Origin: Pirellulales bacterium
Lineage (GTDB): Bacteria > Planctomycetota > Planctomycetia > Pirellulales > JALHLM01
Direction of reading: 5' to 3'
DNA length: 12,366 nt
NCBI GenBank assembly: GCA_022844585.1
Contig: JALHLM010000135.1
Location: 1-12,366, forward strand
In this document: piece after piece, positions 6,996-12,366 of the stretch
Numbering within the stretch: the first letter of the stretch is position 1
Layout of the letters: each line of letters begins with the position of its first letter
Made by a program: the position numbers and the translations under genes
The notes under the pieces: model-generated
What the model was told of the DNA's origin: nothing
Databases searched by the model: none
The model's input: only the letters and a program-made list of their open reading frames with translations

Positions 6996-9900
6996 TCATT
7001 CAGCGACTGCGCCGACGCGCGTCGAGCGGAATTGTTCGCTCAGCACGATCGTCTCGATCGCCGCGGAAACGCGATACTCGCGGTCGCCAAGTTGTTTCAG
7101 CATTTCATCGATCAGCGGCTGGTCAGAAAGTTGCACGGAGCGGCCCAGGGCGTACCCGAGCAGTTTGCGGCAGAACTGCCGCAGCACCGCGTCGCGGCGC
7201 TGTTGCAGGAGATAGTCGCGTAGCCCTGACAGCCCTCCCATCGCCGCGCCATTAGCCAGCGTCGTGCGCGTATCGATCGGGCGATTCGCGAGGTCTTTGT
7301 CGCGCTGCCGCCCGATGGCGTCGAAGCCTTCGAGCGCGAAGCCCAGGGGATCGATGCGCTGGTGGCACTTCGCGCAGGAGGGATCGCTCACGTGGCGTTC
7401 GACTAGTTGCCGCACCGTGAGTCCTTCGGTGGCCGACTCGTCTTCCGGCAACACCGGCACGCCTGGGGGCGGCTTCGGCAACTTCTCGCCGAGCAAGACT
7501 TCGCTGACCCAATTGCCGCGCAAAATGGGGCTGGTCCGCGAAGCGCCAGAGTTCTTCGCCAACGTCGCCGCGAAGCCCAGCACGCCGCCGCGGCCCTGCT
7601 CGCGGAGTCCGTCGACGCGTCGCCAGGCGCCGGAAGTATTGCTCGCGTCCGCTTCGAGTCCGTAGAACTTTGCCAGTGATTCGTTCACGAACGTATAGTC
7701 CGCATCGAACAATTCGACGATTGTCGCGTCCCGTTGCCAGACATCGGTGATGAAATGAATCGCCTCGCCGTACATGTCCGCGCGGAGCGAGGTGAACTCC
7801 GGAAAATGCCGTTCGCTCTTTTCGTCGAGCGTATCGAATTCGTAGATCTGCAGCCATTGGCAACCAAACTCTTCGGCCATCCGCGCGATCCGCGGATCGC
7901 GCAACATGCGCCGCGTTTGCTCGGCGAGCACTTCCGGTTCATGGAGTGTGCCCGTGGCGGCCAGCTCGCGCAACGTCGCATCCGGCGCCGTCGACCAGAG
8001 AAAGTAACTCAGCCGCGTTGCCAATTCCCAATCGGAAACGGGCCGCCACGGCGCATCGGAGGTTTCCGCAGCGCTCGATTCCAGGCGATACAAGAACGCG
8101 GGCGAGACCAGCACGCGAGCCAGCGTCAGTCGCAACGCCTCGTCGTGCGGCAACGATTCCGCGCGCAAGCGGTCATACAGCGATCGCAATTCTTCCGCTT
8201 CACCTTCTGCGAGCGGGCGGCGATACGCCTGCGCCGCGAATTGCAACACCGATTCCAACTGCTTCGGCTCGGCCGCGACGAGCGACTGCCGGAAGGCCTC
8301 GGCGCGCTCTGCGAACGGTTGCCGCAGCGGCTCGAACACCGATGGGTCGGCGTCCTGCGTGGCGAACTGAATCAACTGCTCCAAGGCGTCGACCTGCGTG
8401 AATGCGTCCTGGCTGACGAAGTGCAACGCGTCCCAGAGGCGATTCAACTCCGCGATCTCCGCGTCGCTGAGCATCAACCGTTGCAAGGCGTCGTCTTCGC
8501 GATAGAACTGTGTGAGCGTGACCACTTCGTCGACCGGGACGATCTTCGTGTAGCAAAGCGCGGCCGGAAAAATCGCGCGAAACTGATCCATGCCCTGCTC
8601 GAATCGCGCCCGGGCGGCGCTGCCGTCGCGGACGAGGATCGGCGAGGCGAACGCGATGCGCTCATTGTCCGACGTCCAAGCCCCGCCAGCGTCGGAGGTC
8701 GTCGCGGCGGCCGGTTGCAAGCCCGTGGCGTGCTCGATACGTTGCTCGGTCACAGCAAGTTGGACGCTGCCTTCGTCGTCGGCGGAAGCGAGCGTGCCCG
8801 TGGCGACGAACGCGTAACCTTCGACCAGATCCGCTGGCAGGACAAGCTCAACAACCGAGGGCGCTTGCACGCAGAGGCTATCCGCTTCGATGGCGCTTCC
8901 TGACAGGTCGTGCCCGAACTGCGAACCATCGATGCCCCAGTTCGCAGCGTCCGGCGCTTCGATCGCAGCCAAGGCAGCTTCGCCCAGTTTCGCACGCAGC
9001 GTTCCCAACAGCGGTCCGCCGAGCGCGGTGAGTTGGTGACGCAAAACGGCGTCGGGATGATCCGCTGGCGGTGTCGCCGTTTCGCTCAAAAGCGTCTGCA
9101 ATTCCTTGGCAAGCTGGTTCTTCGTTGCGTGATCGTCGCTTGACTGCCAACGCGCGAGAATGGAACCGGCCGGGATCAGGGGCTTTACGCTCGTGATTAC
9201 AGGCTCCGTGAAGAAATGCCAAACGTCGGCGTTTCCATTGCTGTCCGCATGCGGATTGCCGGCAAGAATGTCGGACGAAACATCGGCGGAAAGATGCCAA
9301 CTCTGCTCATCGGACTTTAGCGTCAAATCAATCTCCGTCAGATCGCACGAATGATTACTATCGCGAGGTCCGACGACGAGCGCGACGACGTCGCCGGGTC
9401 GCACGGAGATGTGTTCAAACGGCCCGATCGCGATTTCCGCTCCACCGTGCATCGCCCCCGAGGCGAGCGTGCGACGAGAGCTACCGCGGCGTACTTCGAG
9501 CGCCCACGCCACGCCGTTACCGCATTCCGGATGGGCGTGTTTTACGAAACCGTCGATGCGGAGTTGCGCGGCGACCGGACTGCGCCAGCCCGCGGCGATC
9601 TGCAGCGCCGGCGATGGATGCAGCGCCACGCCGTGCGCCCGTAGATTGCCAGGCACGCGGACGTGTTGGTCGCTGGCATTGGCGATCACGCTCGGCGTTT
9701 CTGGCAGGCCCCAGCCGTTGACGAAATCATGTCCGCCGACGCCGTGCAGCGCGTTGGTGAGATGCGATTCAATCTTCGCCGCGCCGCCATTTCCCAGGCC
9801 CAAATAGTCGAGCCAGGCGGCCAGAATTTCCGGGCGCACTTGATGTTTCGTCGCCAGAGCATTTACGTCCGTCGGCACATCGCCGGCGCTGGCTTCGGCC

Positions 9901-11351
9901 GCCGCGGCGAGGCATCTCGCGGCGCTCTCAATGACTTCCGTTCGCAACGCCGCGAGCGCTCCGCTCACACGGCGCACATCCTTAAGGGGCAAATCGGGCC
10001 GGTCCGGCGCGACAAAGCGAGGGCGCTCCCAGAGCACGACGTCTCCTTCATGGCCGTCGCCCGCGTCGCCGGCGACGAGGTACATGCGTACTTCCGTAGC
10101 GCCGGCGGCGACAGGAACAGGCGCTTGGAATTCCTGCCGCGCGACCAGCGGCCTGACTGGCTCTTGCCAGGTTTTCGGTCCGCCGACTTTGCCGATGTGT
10201 CCGACGCTTGTGAATCGCCACAGCGCCTGCTGCCAGGCCTGAATTTCGGCGACCAACTTTGGTACTTCATCCGCTTTCGCTTTGCGCCAATGCGCGCGAA
10301 TCGCATCGAGCACCGGCGCGGGCGACGTATCGTTCAACGCGTTCCAAAGCTGTCCCAGATATTTTGCGTTCAGCTTCCGCGCGTTGGCGACGGCAGCGAT
10401 CGTTGTCGCGCCCGAGCGGAGCGCATCGCGTTCGTCGATCGTGGCGGAGAGATACTGAGCCAGCGGCAAGCGGCCGCCGTCGTTGGTATCGAAGATGATG
10501 CCCTGTAGGTTGACTTGCGAAGCGCCGGCGGAGTCGCTGTAGCGGCGGTAGATCACCCGGATCTGATCGAGCAACTCGTTGGTCCAATCGCGCCGCGTGG
10601 TCAACGCGGAGAAGTGCAGGCCATCCGGCGTGAACACCGCGTGTTGCGAAATCTCTTTCGCGGCATCGAGATACTTGGTCAACATTGCCGGCGACATCAC
10701 CATCGCCGCCGCCGCATTCGTAAATCCTTCGCCCGCCGCGCCGTCGGCCGGAAATTCATGCGCGGGTTCAAGCGGCGCGCCGGTCAGGTCTTGAATCGTG
10801 TAGGTGTATTCGGCGTTGTTCAGCCGGCGCAGCAACACCGGCCCCGGGTCGCCGGCGTTGGCATACGCTTCCGCGTGGAGGTAGCGGGCCACCCAATCGC
10901 GCAATTGCTTGCGCTCGTCGCCGGTCGGTTGGTCCGCATCCTTCGGCGGCATCTCGCCATTGTCGAGCATCTCGGCGACATGCTGCCAAACGTTCGCATC
11001 GCTGCGCACGCTTGGCAGATCGACAAAGCGCTCCAGATCAAGCTCGCCAGCCGGATCGGCCGTGGCGTGGCAATCGGTGCAATAACGCTTCATTAACGGC
11101 GAGATCTGCTCCGCGTATTCACGATCTAACGGAGCGAAATCCACAGCGGGCGGTTCCGCCGCAAGGACATCGCGAGCAACGACGCAAAGCCCCGCCCATC
11201 CCAAGCACACGCGCAGCAGCAACGACACTAGCCCGAAGCGCAAGCGAGGGGGAAAGGACGTCGATCTCACTTGGCTCGCGTACGCCGAATCCGACGTGCT
11301 CCCCCCATCGCCTGCGCGTCGGGCCAAAGAATCAACCTGAGCAAATTGCAT
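6996..11351 (-). CDS. Giant exported di-heme DUF1587/1595/1592/1588/1585 protein
   Basis: Planctomycete cell-surface cytochrome-type protein, 1451 aa from ATG 11351. A hydrophobic signal-like segment (about 41-65, ending LAAE) precedes a cytochrome-c-like region with heme motif CTDCH at 91-95. Then come DUF1587 (LLRRLNNAEYTYTIQDLTG, about 173-191), a long middle region to about 1020 with a likely beta-sandwich part, DUF1595 (about 1022-1095), DUF1592 (about 1104-1232), DUF1588 with second heme motif CAKCH at 1326-1330, and DUF1585 (FCRKLLGYALGRS from 1393). It probably acts outside the cytoplasmic membrane in redox or polymer metabolism; the reaction is unknown. Start is uncertain: the frame stays open to 11828, but that part overlaps another gene and is not protein-like. 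ATG 11351 has AGGTG upstream yet yields repeat-derived residues. GTG 11228 would give a compact signal peptide and 1410 aa. The usual DUF1552 partner is not adjacent. Confidence 0.93.
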   Translation of the reverse strand: MQFAQVDSLARRAGDGGSTSDSAYASQVRSTSFPPRLRFGLVSLLLRVCLGWAGLCVVARDVLAAEPPAVDFAPLDREYAEQISPLMKRYCTDCHATADPAGELDLERFVDLPSVRSDANVWQHVAEMLDNGEMPPKDADQPTGDERKQLRDWVARYLHAEAYANAGDPGPVLLRRLNNAEYTYTIQDLTGAPLEPAHEFPADGAAGEGFTNAAAAMVMSPAMLTKYLDAAKEISQHAVFTPDGLHFSALTTRRDWTNELLDQIRVIYRRYSDSAGASQVNLQGIIFDTNDGGRLPLAQYLSATIDERDALRSGATTIAAVANARKLNAKYLGQLWNALNDTSPAPVLDAIRAHWRKAKADEVPKLVAEIQAWQQALWRFTSVGHIGKVGGPKTWQEPVRPLVARQEFQAPVPVAAGATEVRMYLVAGDAGDGHEGDVVLWERPRFVAPDRPDLPLKDVRRVSGALAALRTEVIESAARCLAAAAEASAGDVPTDVNALATKHQVRPEILAAWLDYLGLGNGGAAKIESHLTNALHGVGGHDFVNGWGLPETPSVIANASDQHVRVPGNLRAHGVALHPSPALQIAAGWRSPVAAQLRIDGFVKHAHPECGNGVAWALEVRRGSSRRTLASGAMHGGAEIAIGPFEHISVRPGDVVALVVGPRDSNHSCDLTEIDLTLKSDEQSWHLSADVSSDILAGNPHADSNGNADVWHFFTEPVITSVKPLIPAGSILARWQSSDDHATKNQLAKELQTLLSETATPPADHPDAVLRHQLTALGGPLLGTLRAKLGEAALAAIEAPDAANWGIDGSQFGHDLSGSAIEADSLCVQAPSVVELVLPADLVEGYAFVATGTLASADDEGSVQLAVTEQRIEHATGLQPAAATTSDAGGAWTSDNERIAFASPILVRDGSAARARFEQGMDQFRAIFPAALCYTKIVPVDEVVTLTQFYREDDALQRLMLSDAEIAELNRLWDALHFVSQDAFTQVDALEQLIQFATQDADPSVFEPLRQPFAERAEAFRQSLVAAEPKQLESVLQFAAQAYRRPLAEGEAEELRSLYDRLRAESLPHDEALRLTLARVLVSPAFLYRLESSAAETSDAPWRPVSDWELATRLSYFLWSTAPDATLRELAATGTLHEPEVLAEQTRRMLRDPRIARMAEEFGCQWLQIYEFDTLDEKSERHFPEFTSLRADMYGEAIHFITDVWQRDATIVELFDADYTFVNESLAKFYGLEADASNTSGAWRRVDGLREQGRGGVLGFAATLAKNSGASRTSPILRGNWVSEVLLGEKLPKPPPGVPVLPEDESATEGLTVRQLVERHVSDPSCAKCHQRIDPLGFALEGFDAIGRQRDKDLANRPIDTRTTLANGAAMGGLSGLRDYLLQQRRDAVLRQFCRKLLGYALGRSVQLSDQPLIDEMLKQLGDREYRVSAAIETIVLSEQFRSTRVGAVAE
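11231..11324. repeat. Palindromic dispersed-type repeat at the 5' end of the giant gene
   Basis: The left arm 11231-11250 (GCCCGAAGCGCAAGCGAGGG) pairs in inverted orientation with 11304-11324: 18 of 20 positions match, with one extra base. The spacer is about 53 nt. The left arm abuts the CTAGTG on the minus strand whose GTG (11228) is a candidate start of the giant gene. Translated frames give LARSASEG-like and SLARRAG-like peptides that, from memory, are familiar false-protein signatures of planctomycete repeats. It is probably a non-autonomous repeat inserted in, or forming, the 5' region of that gene. Confidence 0.7.
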
Positions 11352-11445
11352 GGCGCACCTGGGATCAGTGAAGCGAATCGCCGAGCTGTGCGTGGTTCTG
11401 AGCAGTACAGGCAGGCGATCGAGGCGGGAACAAGTCAGGCGGGGA

Positions 11446-11458
11446 CAGTCCGGGACTG
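11446..11458. promoter_or_regulatory. Short perfect dyad in the divergent intergenic region
   Basis: CAGTCC, one base, GGACTG forms a perfect 6-bp dyad between the giant minus-strand gene and the plus-strand membrane protein gene. It could be an operator or part of another repeat (GGGGACAGTCC). Nothing else clear was seen from 11352 to 11588, and no good -35/-10 pair on either strand. Confidence 0.25.
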
Positions 11459-11588
11459 CGACTCCAGGATACCTATGACTGGGCCGGCGCAGCAAGTGAA
11501 TTGCCGGGCCGCGACGGAGGCCATTCCGACTTGGCGCTGCGTCAGCGGGCCGGGAGAATGCGAGCTGGCACCCTGCGGGAGACGCCCC

Positions 11589-12032
11589 ATGCGGCCGCGA
11601 TTCACGATTCTGAACTTGCTCGTGGTCACCACGTACATCGCGGTGACCTGCGCCGGGCTGTTGGATCCCGAGGCAATCGGCGGCGTCTCGATCCTGATGA
11701 TCTGGGTTGCAGCCGTGATCGTTTTTGCCAGCCGCGCGGCCGGCGGCCCCTCTCCGCGCCGGGCCTTTGCTCGCGGGTTTATGGTCGTCTGCCTGATCTG
11801 CGCGTCGCTGTCGATGTTGGCGCGCCATCCGGACGAGGCGCTACTGATCCAATTGCAGGACGCCAACGTGATCGAACCGATTGGCACCGACTACCAACGC
11901 GCCTTGGGCTACGCGCGCCTTTCGCTGGCCCACGGCTCGTTGGCGCTCGGCGTGCTGGGCGGGTACGTGGCGCAGCGTCAATTTGGCGTCACCGAGCGAG
12001 CGCCAAACTCCAGCTCCGAGCAAACCGCGTAG
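11589..12032 (+). CDS. Small multi-pass membrane protein, unknown function
   Basis: 147 aa starting at ATG 11589, which has GGGAGA 6 nt upstream. The N-terminus MRPRFTILNLLVVTTYIAV resembles the Arg-Phe-x-x-x-x-LL opening of many small planctomycete inner-membrane proteins. Predicted helices lie at about 5-24, 28-48, 62-79 and 110-128, with a loop of mixed charge at 80-108 and a polar tail. The longer open frame back to 11271 is rejected as the start, because it runs through the repeat and non-protein-like sequence. It is divergent from the giant exported protein, and no partner gene is visible. I do not recognise a family with a known role. Confidence 0.75.
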   Translation: MRPRFTILNLLVVTTYIAVTCAGLLDPEAIGGVSILMIWVAAVIVFASRAAGGPSPRRAFARGFMVVCLICASLSMLARHPDEALLIQLQDANVIEPIGTDYQRALGYARLSLAHGSLALGVLGGYVAQRQFGVTERAPNSSSEQTA

Positions 12033-12187
12033 ATAAAGCTTGGAAAAAGGTCGTGGGCGGCTACGCCGGCCCATTGCTCCCGCTTCCGGCGATCCCTCAG
12101 CGACCGCGCCGCTTTTGACGGATATTCCCTCAATGCGGGCTGGATGGGCGGCCGATGAACGGTAGTGACCCAGTTACTTTCCGCTTC

Positions 12188-12212
12188 GCGCGCCGGCCGC
12201 TTTCCGGGGCGC
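12188..12212 (+). other. Possible leader or intergenic hairpin
   Basis: GCGCGCCGG and CCGGGGCGC pair at 8 of 9 positions around a 7-nt loop, without a T-tract. It lies in the 238-nt gap between the small membrane protein and the partial exported gene, about 58 nt before the latter's start. It could be a leader fold or chance in GC-rich DNA. The rest of the gap shows no clear promoter or terminator. Confidence 0.25.
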
Positions 12213-12270
12213 TGGGGCGACGTTTACCCGCAGTTCGACCTGGATTCTCGCGCAAAAGGGGGGACACGCT

Positions 12271-12366
12271 ATGCATCGCCGGATGCTCATGGCCCTGGTC
12301 TGCGCCGCCGCCGCGTGGGGCATGCTCCCCGCCGGTAAAGCGGCCGCCCAGCAAGCCTACGGCCGC
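12271..12366 (+). CDS. N-terminus of an exported protein (3' partial)
   Basis: Only the first 32 codons are in the window. ATG 12271 is preceded by AAGGGGGG ending about 7 nt upstream, a strong ribosome site. The peptide MHRRMLMALVCAAAAWGML followed by PAGKAAAQQAYG is a typical Sec signal: basic n-region, Ala-rich core and a KAAAQQ-type cleavage site. The mature protein starts with Gln/Tyr/Gly-rich sequence and is cut by the window edge, so the function cannot be told. Confidence 0.75.
   Translation, partial: MHRRMLMALVCAAAAWGMLPAGKAAAQQAYGR

Noticed and set aside
7734..8903. 389-codon plus-strand ORF
   Set aside because: Antisense shadow of the giant cytochrome-type gene, whose conserved motifs are on the other strand.
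11350..11478. 42-codon plus-strand ORF from an ATG overlapping the start of the giant gene
   Set aside because: No convincing ribosome site, Arg-rich chance-like composition and no recognisable motif.
11352..11828. 159-residue N-terminal extension of the giant minus-strand protein
   Set aside because: It overlaps the small membrane protein gene in antisense, is Arg/His/Pro-rich and unlike any domain, and would bury the signal peptide in the middle of the chain.
12115..12150. TTGACG as a -35 box for the gene starting at 12271
   Set aside because: No acceptable -10 hexamer is found 16-18 nt downstream.

Overview
The window is GC-rich DNA that almost certainly comes from a planctomycete. The evidence is the gene content: a Tat-exported DUF1501 protein, a very long exported di-heme protein of the DUF1587/DUF1595/DUF1592/DUF1588/DUF1585 type, and a Hanks-type receptor kinase with the short N-terminal helix common in planctomycete kinases. 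A charged coiled-coil protein and dispersed palindromic repeats fit as well. The order is probably Pirellulales or a relative, judged from general resemblance only.

Layout, left to right. A membrane Ser/Thr kinase with an extracytoplasmic Cache-like sensor (1-2232, cut by the left edge) is followed 73 nt later on the same strand by a DUF1501 protein (2306-3688). That gene converges on a zinc-independent MDR oxidoreductase of the YhdH/AcuI type (3771-4796, minus), and a perfect nested palindrome fills the gap. Divergent from the oxidoreductase is a classical thioredoxin (4961-5290) with its own likely promoter and a textbook intrinsic terminator. A 376-nt gene-free stretch follows; it holds that terminator and an inverted-repeat element with period-9 arms. 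Next is a cysteine-free coiled-coil protein (5667-6899). It converges on the giant exported cytochrome-type protein (6996 to about 11351, minus), with a fragment of another short-period repeat between them. The 5' end of the giant gene runs into a third palindromic repeat, so its start is uncertain. On the plus strand, past a divergent intergenic region, are a small four-helix membrane protein (11589-12032) and, at the right edge, the first 32 codons of an exported protein (12271 onward).

The genes do not form one pathway. They look like short independent transcription units: sensing (kinase), cell-surface metabolism (DUF1501 and the di-heme protein, both families of unproven biochemistry), redox housekeeping (thioredoxin, oxidoreductase) and structure (coiled coil). 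DUF1501 and DUF1592-type genes normally sit beside partner genes (DUF1549/DUF1553 and DUF1552); neither partner is seen here.

I see no phage, CRISPR, toxin-antitoxin, RNA gene or complete insertion sequence, and no clear new multi-gene system. The most unusual material is non-coding: several distinct inverted-repeat elements at gene boundaries, one of which appears to reach the start codon of the giant gene.
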